Source of the DNA: Anaerolineaceae bacterium
Lineage (GTDB): Bacteria > Chloroflexota > Anaerolineae > Promineifilales > Promineifilaceae
Length of the DNA: 32,588 nucleotides
Assembly: GCA_002699125.1 (NCBI GenBank)
Contig: PABI01000170.1
Coordinates: 1 to 32,588, forward strand
Direction: 5' to 3'
A program made the translations under genes and the position numbers. Shown in pieces: positions 7,453 through 15,720 of this stretch (position 1 is the stretch's first letter; each line of letters begins with the position of its first letter). The notes under the pieces are model-generated. The model saw nothing but the letters and a program-made list of their open reading frames with translations, was not told the origin of the DNA and searched no databases.

Positions 7453-8661
7453 ATGAATCTTTACTTTTTAATGACCTTTTTATTCATAGCCGTGGCCGGG
7501 CTGACCGCGCTGGATGCGGCGCTGACCAGCTGGACCATCATTCCCTGGGTCAATGGACTGCGCTGGCTGCGCGTTCATTTCATTACCCTTGGCGCATTAA
7601 CCGAGATGCTGTTTGGCCTGCTGCCGCTGCTGGTAGCCAAACGAGCCAATCGGCCTGCACCCCGCACCCGGCTAGATATCTGGCTGGTGCTTAACGCCGG
7701 CCTGATGCTGCTGCTGGCAGGTATTCCCATCGTCAACAAGGTGCTCATCTTTGCCGGCGGCACGCTCATCTTTAGCGCCACCTTGCTGCTGCTGTATCAC
7801 CTGAACCAGCTGCGTTCAACCGACCGAGGCGCACCCGGCGCCGGACGCAAATTCTATTTGATGGGGCTAAGTTTTTTCCTGGTGGGCATTATTGTCGGCA
7901 CGGGCCTGTGGCTGGGCTGGAGCGAAGCATTGGCCATTCAAACGCCGGTTGAGGTGCATATCCACGCTAACAATTGGGGGCTGATGTCGCTGGTTTTTGC
8001 CGGGCTGCTGGTTGATTTGTATCCCAAGGTGATGAAACGGCCGTTTGCCTGGCCGGACTCCATCAACAAAATCTTCTGGATGATGAGCCTGGGCGCGCTG
8101 GGTCTGGTGCTGGGACCGTGGCTCAACTCACTGTACTTCACCGTGCCGGGGCTGGTGTTGCACCTTGCGGCCACCACCTGGCTGCTGCTCAACGTCATCA
8201 AGCCCGTCTGGAGTGATCGAACCGCCTGGGCCAAACCGGGCCTGTGGCACCTGACCACCGCCTACTTCTGGCTCATTGCGCCGCTGCTAATGGCCCCGCT
8301 GATCATCTTGAACGTGGCCGGCATTCCCGGCACCAGGATTGAGCAAAATGCACCGCAGGCGCTCATTTACGGCTGGCTGCTGCAATTTGGTGCCGCTATC
8401 ATCCTCTATTTTGCCCAACGGCAGTTCCAGCCGGAGGCGGAACCCCAGTTTGGCGGCAGTTGGATCAGTCTGGTGCTGATTCATTTAGGCGGTGTCAGCT
8501 TGTGGATTAGCATTTTTGTGGAAGCTGGCGGCTTTTGGCATGGGTTGGCCTATGGATTTTGGACCGTGGCCATTGTGCCGATTGCCTGGCAGTTGTGGCG
8601 GCTCATTCGCCCAGCGCTGGAAGATGAAGCACAGCCTACGGCCGTTGCCCCCGGCGATTAG
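7453..8661 (+). CDS. Polytopic membrane protein, possible heme-copper-oxidase-I / NnrS-like
   Basis: 402 residues with about 12 hydrophobic helices. CAGGAG lies seven bases before the ATG at 7453; the longer frame overlaps the cupin gene. Histidines sit at helix starts or within helices: His42 (RVHFITLG), His169/171 (EVHIHANNWG), His237 (VLHLAA), His266 (LWHLTTAYFW), His344 and His363. The VHxHxxxWG pattern and the helix count recall short cbb3-type oxidase subunit I homologues and NnrS, which bind heme. The full catalytic ligand set of an oxidase is not evident, so an oxidase activity should not be assumed. Its position behind a Crp/Fnr regulator and a cupin would fit a redox or nitric-oxide-related role. 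Confidence 0.6.
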   Translation: MNLYFLMTFLFIAVAGLTALDAALTSWTIIPWVNGLRWLRVHFITLGALTEMLFGLLPLLVAKRANRPAPRTRLDIWLVLNAGLMLLLAGIPIVNKVLIFAGGTLIFSATLLLLYHLNQLRSTDRGAPGAGRKFYLMGLSFFLVGIIVGTGLWLGWSEALAIQTPVEVHIHANNWGLMSLVFAGLLVDLYPKVMKRPFAWPDSINKIFWMMSLGALGLVLGPWLNSLYFTVPGLVLHLAATTWLLLNVIKPVWSDRTAWAKPGLWHLTTAYFWLIAPLLMAPLIILNVAGIPGTRIEQNAPQALIYGWLLQFGAAIILYFAQRQFQPEAEPQFGGSWISLVLIHLGGVSLWISIFVEAGGFWHGLAYGFWTVAIVPIAWQLWRLIRPALEDEAQPTAVAPGD

Positions 8662-8668
8662 CTTCCCC

Positions 8669-8701
8669 AGGTGCGACGCACTTCCAAAGTGCGCTGCACC
8701 T
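8669..8701. terminator. Hairpin between convergent genes (shared 15-bp palindromic arms)
   Basis: AGGTGCGACGCACTT (8669-8683) pairs with AAGTGCGCTGCACCT (8687-8701; 14 of 15) across a 3-base loop, and T-rich sequence follows. It lies between the plus-strand membrane protein (stop 8661) and the minus-strand fusion gene (stop 8706). It probably stops transcription from both sides. It is the second copy of the repeat at 5606-5667. Confidence 0.65.
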
Positions 8702-8705
8702 TTTC

Positions 8706-11228
8706 CTATCTTTTTACTTCTTCCAGGTGAGCCTGAACGGCCGTTACCGAATCCAGCTTGAGCAGTTCAGCCGCTAGCGCTTCAGCTTCAGGCACGGACC
8801 AGTTACGCAGCGCGGCCTTAACCCCGGGCACAGAGGGCGCAGCCATGCTTAACTCTGTCAGGCCCAGGCCCAGCAGCAGCGGTGTGGCCAGCGCATTGCC
8901 TGCCAGCTCGCCGCACATCCCTACCCAGATACCGGCGTTTTGGGCAGCAACGGCTGTCTGCTTAATCATGCGCAAGACGGCCGGCTGCAGCGCCTGAGCC
9001 AGTTCGGCCACGTTGGCGTTGCCCCGGTCGGCGGCCATCACGTACTGCGTCAGATCGTTGGTGCCAATGCTGAAAAAGTCCACCTCGGCCGCCAGCAAGT
9101 CAGCCACGGCCACGGCAGACGGCAGCTCGATCATGATGCCAACGTCCATCTCGTCATCAAATGGTTTGCCCTCAGCCTGGAGCTGTTCGCGGGCGGTTTG
9201 CAGCATTGTTTTGGCCCGGCGCAGCTCCGCCAGGGTGCCGATCATGGGGAACATCAGCTTCACGTTGGCCGGGGAGCCATCGGCCAGCACGCTGGCGCGC
9301 AAAATGGCGCGCAGTTGGGGCATAAAAATCTCCGGTTTATCCAGGCAAAAACGGATGCCACGCCAGCCCAAAAACGGATTTTCTTCCTGGCCCAAATCCA
9401 GGTAAGGCAGCGGTTTGTCACCCCCCACATCCAGCGTGCGAATGATGAGCGGCCGACTGCCCTGGTTACCCAGGGAGCCCAATCCCGCCACCACCTGCTG
9501 ATACGCCGCCAACTGCTCTTCTTCGCCGGGCGCTTCGGCACGATCCAGAAATAAAAATTCGGTGCGAAACAGCCCGACGCCTTCAGCACCGTAGCTTAAA
9601 GCGACCTCTACATCGTTGGGGCCGCCAATGTTGGCCGCCACCTCAATGCGCCGGCCATCGGCAGTGTGAGCTGCGGCTTGGCTGGCAGCCTTGGCCGCCT
9701 GCTGTTCCTGCTGCCAAGCGTCTCGGGCAGCTTGCAGGGTGGCAATCTGCGTCTCATCCGGATCAAACCAGAGCTGGCCGGTACGGCCGTCCATCCCCAA
9801 CATCTCCCCATCTTCAATCTCAACCAGCTGATTGCCCACGCCCACCACGGCCGGAATACCCAGGGCACGGGCCAAAATGGCGCTGTGCGACGTCGTGCCG
9901 CCCAGCTCGGTGCAAATTCCCAGCACAAGTTTAGGGTCCAACTGCGCCGTGTCTGAAGGGGTTAAATCCACGGCAACTAATATGTACGGCCGTTCTGCCT
10001 GCAAAGGCGGCAGCTCGACGGCCAATAAATGGCGCAGCACCCGGTTGCCCACATCACGTACGTCAACAGCGCGCGCCCGGAAGTAAGGATCATCCAGATT
10101 TTGGAAGGAAACGGCCGTCTCCTCCACGGCATCGGCCCAGGCGGCTTCAGCGTTAATTTTGTCGCGCTCAAGGGTGGTTTTTACGGCCGTTTGCAAATCC
10201 GGATCCTGGGCAATGAGCTGATGGGCTTCAAAGATGGCGGCTTCCTGTGCTCCAACCTGCTGTTCGGTTTGTTTTTGCAATGTTTCCAGTTCGGCGACGG
10301 TGGTTTTTACGGCCGTTTGCAGCCGCTGCCACTCAATATCACTATCTTTGCCGGTTTCTCGGGGAATGGCTGGCAGCCGAGGCCGGTATTGCAGCACCGG
10401 CCCAATTGCCACGCCGGGTGAGGCGGCCAAACCGTGCAGCGCTCCTTCTGCTGCTGGCACGGCAGTAGGTTGGGCAGGTTGTGACACCGGCTCAATATCC
10501 GCTTCGCCAAAGTTTTCGGCGGCAAGTTGTTGGATGGCTTCCAGTGCGGCGGCACTGTCTGGACCAATGGCCGTTACCGAAATTGTTTCGCCTTGCCGCA
10601 CCGCCAGGGTAGCCACCTGGTTAATGCTTTTGGCATTGGCCGTGGCCACGCCTTTTTGCACGGTGATTGCCGCCTGGAACTGGTTGGCGGTGCGCACAAA
10701 GTTGGCCGCCGGACGAGCGTGCAGCCCCATTTTGTTGTGCACTTCCAGACTGATTGTGTGGCTTTGGTCAGATGATAGTGGTGGAGAAACGGCCGTGTCT
10801 GGTTCCCCATCGGGCGCGGCCAGATTGAGCTGCTCGGCTTTGACAGCTAAAGCCCCCTCGGCCTCGGCTAAAACCTGGGCCAGGGTACCGCCGACCATCG
10901 CCTGCACCGCCGCGGCCATTGTGCCTTCCACCAGCGGTGCGGCACACAGTTTCACATTGGCCTGCTGCTCTTCTGGCAAAAACTCCAGCGCCATTTCGGC
11001 ACTCAGCAGCGCACTGCCCAAATCCATCAGCACCAGCACGCCATCTCCGTTGTAAACCGATTCAATGGCCGCCAACACCTTCATAGGGTCTGTGCCAATG
11101 GGCTGTTCTGGATCGTCAATACCGCCGGCCGTGGCCAGAGGCACCTGCCCCTGGGTCATTTGTGCGGCTAATTCACGAACGCCAGCTGCCAGCGCAGCAC
11201 TATGAGAAACAACGACAATGCCAACCAT
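8706..11228 (-). CDS. dhaM: PTS phosphorelay fusion: DhaM (EIIA-like) - HPr - Enzyme I
   Basis: 840 residues, three phosphotransfer modules in one chain. DhaM domain (1-125) with active His9 in VVVSHS and the DLGSALLS loop. HPr domain (about 157-243) with His170 in GLHARPAANF. Complete Enzyme I (about 265-840) with phospho-His448 in GGTTSHSAIL, the PEP-binding parts LFRTEFLF, GGDKPLPYL and SIGTNDLTQY, and the proton-donor Cys772 in CGELAG. Phosphate should pass PEP to EI to HPr to DhaM and then to the ADP held by DhaL. Known long DhaM proteins carry HPr and often a truncated EI; here EI looks full length. It is last in the minus-strand glycerol block, 98 bp after glpK, with a terminator between them. 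Confidence 0.95.
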   Translation of the reverse strand: MVGIVVVSHSAALAAGVRELAAQMTQGQVPLATAGGIDDPEQPIGTDPMKVLAAIESVYNGDGVLVLMDLGSALLSAEMALEFLPEEQQANVKLCAAPLVEGTMAAAVQAMVGGTLAQVLAEAEGALAVKAEQLNLAAPDGEPDTAVSPPLSSDQSHTISLEVHNKMGLHARPAANFVRTANQFQAAITVQKGVATANAKSINQVATLAVRQGETISVTAIGPDSAAALEAIQQLAAENFGEADIEPVSQPAQPTAVPAAEGALHGLAASPGVAIGPVLQYRPRLPAIPRETGKDSDIEWQRLQTAVKTTVAELETLQKQTEQQVGAQEAAIFEAHQLIAQDPDLQTAVKTTLERDKINAEAAWADAVEETAVSFQNLDDPYFRARAVDVRDVGNRVLRHLLAVELPPLQAERPYILVAVDLTPSDTAQLDPKLVLGICTELGGTTSHSAILARALGIPAVVGVGNQLVEIEDGEMLGMDGRTGQLWFDPDETQIATLQAARDAWQQEQQAAKAASQAAAHTADGRRIEVAANIGGPNDVEVALSYGAEGVGLFRTEFLFLDRAEAPGEEEQLAAYQQVVAGLGSLGNQGSRPLIIRTLDVGGDKPLPYLDLGQEENPFLGWRGIRFCLDKPEIFMPQLRAILRASVLADGSPANVKLMFPMIGTLAELRRAKTMLQTAREQLQAEGKPFDDEMDVGIMIELPSAVAVADLLAAEVDFFSIGTNDLTQYVMAADRGNANVAELAQALQPAVLRMIKQTAVAAQNAGIWVGMCGELAGNALATPLLLGLGLTELSMAAPSVPGVKAALRNWSVPEAEALAAELLKLDSVTAVQAHLEEVKR

Positions 11229-11258
11229 ATACTCCCCCCACTTTTTTACTTGGGGTGC

Positions 11259-11300
11259 AAAAAAGGTTCTCGACGGCCGTTTAAACCGCCAAGAACCTTT
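11259..11300 (-). terminator. Intrinsic terminator after glpK
   Basis: On the minus strand AAAGGTTCT (11300-11292) pairs with AGAACCTTT (11270-11262), followed by U residues through 11259. The loop contains one copy of ACGGCCGT (11273-11280). It lies 26 bp after the glpK stop and 31 bp before the start of the dhaM fusion gene, so that gene needs read-through or a promoter of its own. Confidence 0.8.
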
Positions 11301-11325
11301 CTACTTTAACAATCAATCTACAGCT

Positions 11326-12831
11326 TTACTCGACCCAGTCAAAGGTGCGGGTAACAGCCTTCTTCCACATCCGATACTTTTCTGTGCTGGCATCGCTGTC
11401 TTTATTAGGTTCCCAGGTTTTGTCAACACCCCAGTTTTGGCGCATCTCGTCGGTGTTCTTCCAGAAGCCCACGGCCAAACCAGCTGCGTAAGCAGCACCC
11501 AAAGCTGTGGTTTCTGCCACCTTGGGCCGGATCACCGGTACGCCCAATACATCGGCCTGGAACTGCATCAGCAGATTATTGAACACCATACCGCCATCTA
11601 CCTTCAAGGCGGTCAGATCTACACCAGAATCTGCATTCATTGCGTCCAAAACCTCGCGGGTTTGGTAAGCAGTTGCTTCCAGTGTGGCACGACCAAAGTG
11701 CCCCCGATTCACGTAGCGGGTCAATCCAGCAATCACACCACGAGCGTCGTCTTTCCAATACGGTGCGTACAAACCGGAGAAAGCAGGCACAAAGTAGATG
11801 CCGCCGTTATCCTCAACCGTCTTGGCCAGTTCTTCCACCTCTGGGGCAGATTTGATCATCTTCAAATTGTCGCGCAGCCACTGCACCAAAGCACCGGTGA
11901 TGGCAATGGAGCCCTCCAAAGCGTAAACGGCTGGTTGATCACCAAACTTGTAGCACAAGGTCGTGAGCAGCCCATTGTTCGATGGTACTGGCTCTTCGCC
12001 GGTGTTCAGAATCATGAAACAGCCGGTACCATAGGTATTTTTAGCTTCACCGGGGCTAAAGCAAGCTTGCCCAACCGTGGCAGCCTGTTGGTCGCCCAGG
12101 TCACCAGCAACCGGTACGCGCCCGCCAAAGGGTCCGTCATCAAGCGTGTAACCGTAAACTTCTGAAGAAGATTTGATCTGAGGCAGCATGGACATGGGGA
12201 TGCCCATCGCCTTGGCGATGTCTTGATTCCAGCTCAACGTGTCCAGGTTCATGAGCATGGTACGAGAGGCATTGGTAACGTCCGTCACATGAGCGCCACC
12301 ATTCACACCACCGGTCAGGTTCCAGATGAGCCAGGTGTCGATATTGCCGAAGAGGGCATTGCCCGCGTCAGCAGCTTTGCGAATTTCTGGTACGTTATCA
12401 AGCAGCCATTTTACCTTTAGCCCAGAGAAGTAGGTGGCCAACGGCAAACCCACCTGGGGACGGAAGCGATCTTGCCCGCCATCTTTTGCCATCTCAGCGA
12501 CGATGCGATCGTTACGGGTGTCCATCCAGACAACCGCGTTGTGGTATGGCTTGCCGGTGTTCTTGTCCCACACGACAGTGGTCTCACGTTGGTTGGTAAT
12601 GCCAACAGCGGCCAAATCTTTGGCGGTAATACCAGCACGCTCCATAGCGCCTTTAACAACATCTTTGGTGCGTTCCCAAATCTCCATAGGATCATGCTCA
12701 ACCCAACCCGGCTTGGGGAAGATCTGCTCATGTTCCATTTGATGAACGGCAACGGATTCACCGCTGTGGTTAAAAATCATGCAACGGGTACTGGTGGTAC
12801 CCTGGTCAATTGCTGCAACATATTTTGACAT
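11326..12831 (-). CDS. glpK: Glycerol kinase
   Basis: 501 residues, the usual length. FGGY-kinase landmarks are all present: the N-terminal phosphate loop AIDQGTTSTR, GWVEHDP, ITNQRETT, the substrate region VVWMDTRN, GDLGDQQAATVGQ, NTYGTGCFM, FVPAFSGLYAPYW, YQTREVLDAM and KVDGGMVFNN. It phosphorylates glycerol to sn-glycerol 3-phosphate with ATP in the cytoplasm, feeding GlpD. AAGGAG lies five bases before the ATG. The gene has no copy of ACGGCCGT over about 1.5 kb, unlike its neighbours. Confidence 0.98.
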   Translation of the reverse strand: MSKYVAAIDQGTTSTRCMIFNHSGESVAVHQMEHEQIFPKPGWVEHDPMEIWERTKDVVKGAMERAGITAKDLAAVGITNQRETTVVWDKNTGKPYHNAVVWMDTRNDRIVAEMAKDGGQDRFRPQVGLPLATYFSGLKVKWLLDNVPEIRKAADAGNALFGNIDTWLIWNLTGGVNGGAHVTDVTNASRTMLMNLDTLSWNQDIAKAMGIPMSMLPQIKSSSEVYGYTLDDGPFGGRVPVAGDLGDQQAATVGQACFSPGEAKNTYGTGCFMILNTGEEPVPSNNGLLTTLCYKFGDQPAVYALEGSIAITGALVQWLRDNLKMIKSAPEVEELAKTVEDNGGIYFVPAFSGLYAPYWKDDARGVIAGLTRYVNRGHFGRATLEATAYQTREVLDAMNADSGVDLTALKVDGGMVFNNLLMQFQADVLGVPVIRPKVAETTALGAAYAAGLAVGFWKNTDEMRQNWGVDKTWEPNKDSDASTEKYRMWKKAVTRTFDWVE

Positions 12832-12873
12832 TTTTACTCCTTCCTATAGGACGTAATCCGCAGGGTGCGCAGC

Positions 12874-12961
12874 TTGCGCTTGCAGTTTGCGCTTGCAGAT
12901 TACACAATTTGTACTGAAATTTGCCATAGAGACCTGTCGGGTTTTGCAACGCGACAGGTCT
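12874..12961. repeat. Tandem 13-bp repeat and hairpin between dhaL and glpK
   Basis: TTGCGCTTGCAG occurs at 12874-12885 and 12887-12898, a two-unit tandem repeat with a 13-bp period. Next to it AGACCTGTCG (12930-12939) and CGACAGGTCT (12952-12961) form a perfect 10-bp stem directly after the dhaL stop. There is no U tract in either direction. It may stabilise or attenuate the dhaKL message ahead of glpK. Confidence 0.5.
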
Positions 12962-12970
12962 GTCTCTTGA

Positions 12971-13600
12971 CTATTCTTTAACGGTTTCCAGCAGGGCATT
13001 TAATATGAGATAGGATGAGGTGGCTCCAGGGTCTTGGTGGCCGATGCTGCGCTCACCCAGATAGCTTGCCCTGCCTTTGCGGGCCTGTAAGGGAATCGTG
13101 TTTTTCATGCCTTGTTCGGCGGCGGAAACGGCCGTTTCCAAAATCTCAACCGTTCCTTTGCCAGCGGATAATGCACCCTGCATCGCTTCCAGCGCTGGTG
13201 CCCAGGCGTCGTACATCGTTTTGTCTTCTAGGTTCGGACGACCACGCTGCAAAACACCTTCTACGCCAGCTTGCAACAGCTTAAACAAATCGTCATCGCT
13301 GAGCTCTTCTTTGGCGGCCATTGCCATACCGCTGCGCATAAAAAACGTGCCGTAAAGCGGACCACTGGCGCCACCCACGCTGGAGATAAGCGTCATGCCG
13401 ACTGTTTTTAGAACATTGCCAATATCTTTGTCAGCCACGGTGGGCAGCTTCTCCATCACCTTTTTGAAACCCCGATCCATGTTCGTGCCGTGATCGGCAT
13501 CGCCGATGGCGGAATCCAACTCGGTGAGGTAACTTTTGTTTTCTTTTAAAACGGCCGCTGTTTTTTCTAGCCACCGCACTATCTGGTCTTTGGTTATCAT
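12971..13600 (-). CDS. dhaL: Dihydroxyacetone kinase ADP-binding subunit DhaL
   Basis: 209 residues. The nucleotide/Mg site is clear: LDSAIGDADHGTNM with Asp29, Asp34 and Asp36, matching the three Mg-binding aspartates of the family. SSVGGASGPLYGTFF and the C-terminal GHQDPGATSSYLIL close the site. In PTS-dependent kinases DhaL keeps ADP permanently bound and it is rephosphorylated by DhaM, then transfers phosphate to dihydroxyacetone on DhaK. The ATG has AAGGAG ten bases upstream. It lies 94 bp after dhaK. Confidence 0.97.
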   Translation of the reverse strand: MITKDQIVRWLEKTAAVLKENKSYLTELDSAIGDADHGTNMDRGFKKVMEKLPTVADKDIGNVLKTVGMTLISSVGGASGPLYGTFFMRSGMAMAAKEELSDDDLFKLLQAGVEGVLQRGRPNLEDKTMYDAWAPALEAMQGALSAGKGTVEILETAVSAAEQGMKNTIPLQARKGRASYLGERSIGHQDPGATSSYLILNALLETVKE

Positions 13601-13620
13601 GAAAGACCCGCTCCTTCTAT

Positions 13621-13646
13621 TCGGTAATCGGTGGTCGGTAATCGGT
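13621..13646. repeat. Tandem direct repeat between dhaK and dhaL
   Basis: TCGGTAATCGGT is present at 13621-13632 and 13635-13646 (14-bp period). Related inverted fragments (CTACCGATT, ATTACTGCTTACCG) lie at 13658-13691. It looks like a small extragenic repeat able to fold. Confidence 0.5.
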
Positions 13647-13694
13647 CTTTTTTCAGCTACCGATTCCAGACAAACTGATTACTGCTTACCGTTA

Positions 13695-14768
13695 CTATGC
13701 TCCCCAACGCAAGCCAGGTGTGTTTACCGGTGCATCCCAGAACTTGAGGATTTCATCATCTACTTTGACAAGCGTGATAGAACATCCCTGCATTTCCAGG
13801 GAGGTAATGTAGGGGCCAATTAAATTGCGGGCGATGGTGACGCCACGGGCTTTACATTCGTCTACCAACTTGCGATAGACAGCGTACAGTTCCGATACGG
13901 GCGTGCCGCCCATGCTGTTGACAAAAGCAATAACGGAATCGCCAGATTTGAACGGCGCGTCGGTGAGTTCTTTGTCTACCCAGGTGCCGTTTTCATTGTC
14001 CCATTCGCGCACGGTACGGGTGTATGCTTCATCATCCAAAACGGCCGCAGCCATCATGGCGGTGATCTCGTCAGCAGTGGTCATGGGCAGACGTTTGCGG
14101 CCTGGTTCACCGTGGATACCAATGCCAAATTCAAACTCACCCTCACCCAGATCGAAGGTGGGTTTGCCGGCAGAGGGCACAGTGCAGGAGGTGAGCGCGA
14201 TACCGATGGAACGGCCGTTCATATTCACCTTCCGCGCCAGATCGGCACATTGGTCCAGGTCGTAGCCGGCTTCGGCAGCGGCACCCACAACTTTTTCGGC
14301 AATCACGGTAGTACCAACGCCGCGCCGTCCGGCTGTGTACAAACTATCTTTCACGGCAGCATCGTCGTCGATGAGAATGGATTGCACTTTAATGCCATCC
14401 GCGTAGGCCAGTTCTGCGGCCGTTTCAAAATTCAACACGTCGCCAGTGTAATTCTTTACCAGGAACAACACGCCGGCGCCGCTGTCTACCGCTTTGGCAC
14501 ACTCATACATTTGGTCCGGGGTTGGGGAGGTGAACACCTCGCCCGGGCAGGCGCCATCTAACATACCCATGCCCACAAAACCACCATGCATCGGCTCGTG
14601 GCCGCTGCCACCACCCGACACTATGGCCACTTTCCCCTCAACAGGAGCATCAGCACGTGTCACAAAATAGGGATCGTAATTTACCTTAAGCGCATCGGCA
14701 TGAGCCAATGCCATCCCTTCAAGTTGTTCTTTGACAACGTCGTCAACCCCATTAATTAATTTTTTCAT
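13695..14768 (-). CDS. dhaK: Dihydroxyacetone kinase substrate-binding subunit DhaK
   Basis: 357 residues from the ATG at 14768, close to the usual 356; AGGAG lies nine bases upstream. The substrate site GGGSGHEPMHGGFVG is near the N-terminus, and the histidine that binds dihydroxyacetone covalently is in FGIGIHGEPG (around residue 215). LVKNYTGDVLNFE and RRGVGTT are also typical. It binds dihydroxyacetone as a hemiaminal and receives phosphate from DhaL-ATP, giving DHAP. It lies second in the minus-strand block, after glpF and a structured terminator-like element. Confidence 0.97.
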   Translation of the reverse strand: MKKLINGVDDVVKEQLEGMALAHADALKVNYDPYFVTRADAPVEGKVAIVSGGGSGHEPMHGGFVGMGMLDGACPGEVFTSPTPDQMYECAKAVDSGAGVLFLVKNYTGDVLNFETAAELAYADGIKVQSILIDDDAAVKDSLYTAGRRGVGTTVIAEKVVGAAAEAGYDLDQCADLARKVNMNGRSIGIALTSCTVPSAGKPTFDLGEGEFEFGIGIHGEPGRKRLPMTTADEITAMMAAAVLDDEAYTRTVREWDNENGTWVDKELTDAPFKSGDSVIAFVNSMGGTPVSELYAVYRKLVDECKARGVTIARNLIGPYITSLEMQGCSITLVKVDDEILKFWDAPVNTPGLRWGA

Positions 14769-14873
14769 GTAACAACGCTCCTTGAGTACTAACCAGAACG
14801 CAACCAACTAAACAAACGGCCGTTGCAATAATGAACAAGGCGCATGTTGAAGGAAATTTTCCGGTTAGCTGGC

Positions 14874-14966
14874 AAAAAAAAGCAGGCCATGAGCATTCAG
14901 GTTCGTATTGCCTTTTGCCTTTGAAGGCTGCAAGGACGCTTTAATTACCTGATCACCTGACCTGCT
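14874..14966 (-). terminator. Nested stem-loop with U8 tract between glpF and dhaK (terminator or attenuator)
   Basis: Read on the minus strand it starts 28 bases after the glpF stop. Outer stem AGCAGG/CCTGCT (14966-14961 with 14886-14881) is followed at once by eight U (14881-14874). An inner stem pairs TCAGGT (14897-14902, plus-strand reading) with either of two ACCTGA copies (14947-14952 or 14955-14960). An apical hairpin GCCTT/AAGGC sits at 14917-14928. The two equivalent partners allow alternative folds. It could simply end the glpF message, or regulate dhaK by attenuation. Confidence 0.65.
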
Positions 14967-14994
14967 CTTTTTATTATCTTCTCAAAATAATCCC

Positions 14995-15720
14995 TTAGAA
15001 TACGAGGCTCCAAACCAATCCGCCCAGCACGCCGCCGATCAGAGGTGCCACGACCGGAATCCAACCGTAGCCCCAATCTGAATCACCTTTACCAGCAATG
15101 GGCAGCAGGAAGTGGGCAATACGCGGGCCAAGGTCACGAGCCGGGTTAATGGCATACCCGGTAGGACCACCCAACGAGAGACCAATGCCCCAAACCAAAG
15201 CACCTACCAGGTACGGGCCTAAGCCAGAAGCCGGGCTGCCACCTGTCGCGTCCGAGAAAATAGCGCCAACACCAATTAACAGAACCATGGTGCCGATAAT
15301 TTCTGTCACGATGTTCCAGGTTGTGTCACGGATAGCCGGACCCGTGGAGAACACGGCTAACTTCAGACCAGCATCGCTGGTCTCGGCCCAATGACGATAG
15401 TAGGCTAACCAGACAATAACACCACCAACAAAAGCACCAGCCGTTTGAATCAACATGGTTACAATGGCTTCCCCAGCGGTATAGGTATCCAACATAAGCC
15501 ATTTGCCAATTGTGACGGCCGGATTAATATCAGCCTGGGGCGCGCCAGCAGAAATGGATACAAATACACCAACCATAACCGCCATGGCCCAGCCTGTGGT
15601 TATCACGATCCAGCCGCTATTTTCGCCTTTGGATTTGCTCAAAAGTACGTTGGCGACAACGCCATCACCCAAAATGATTAAAAACATTGTGCCAAGAAAT
15701 TCACCAAGCAGGTTATCCAT
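14995..15720 (-). CDS. glpF: Glycerol facilitator (aquaglyceroporin)
   Basis: 241 residues, six membrane helices plus two half-helices. The two NPA boxes are present: DINPAVTIG (Asn66) and AINPARDLGPR (Asn192). The NPARD form with Asp196 is typical of glycerol-conducting channels rather than water-specific ones. The first box lacks the common GAHLNPA histidine, reading APQADINPA. It lets glycerol, and probably dihydroxyacetone, cross the membrane passively, with trapping by the kinases encoded downstream. AGGAG lies ten bases before the ATG. It is the first gene after the putative regulated promoter. Confidence 0.95.
   Translation of the reverse strand: MDNLLGEFLGTMFLIILGDGVVANVLLSKSKGENSGWIVITTGWAMAVMVGVFVSISAGAPQADINPAVTIGKWLMLDTYTAGEAIVTMLIQTAGAFVGGVIVWLAYYRHWAETSDAGLKLAVFSTGPAIRDTTWNIVTEIIGTMVLLIGVGAIFSDATGGSPASGLGPYLVGALVWGIGLSLGGPTGYAINPARDLGPRIAHFLLPIAGKGDSDWGYGWIPVVAPLIGGVLGGLVWSLVF

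Noticed and set aside
7453..8661. Calling the membrane protein a catalytic cytochrome oxidase subunit I
   Set aside because: The histidine pattern is suggestive but the complete heme and copper ligand set is not evident, and no subunit II or III is adjacent.
10234..11055. Long plus-strand open frame (273 codons) opposite the dhaM fusion
   Set aside because: It is antisense to a clearly conserved gene, is Ser/Ala/Cys-rich with no family features, and arises from high GC content.
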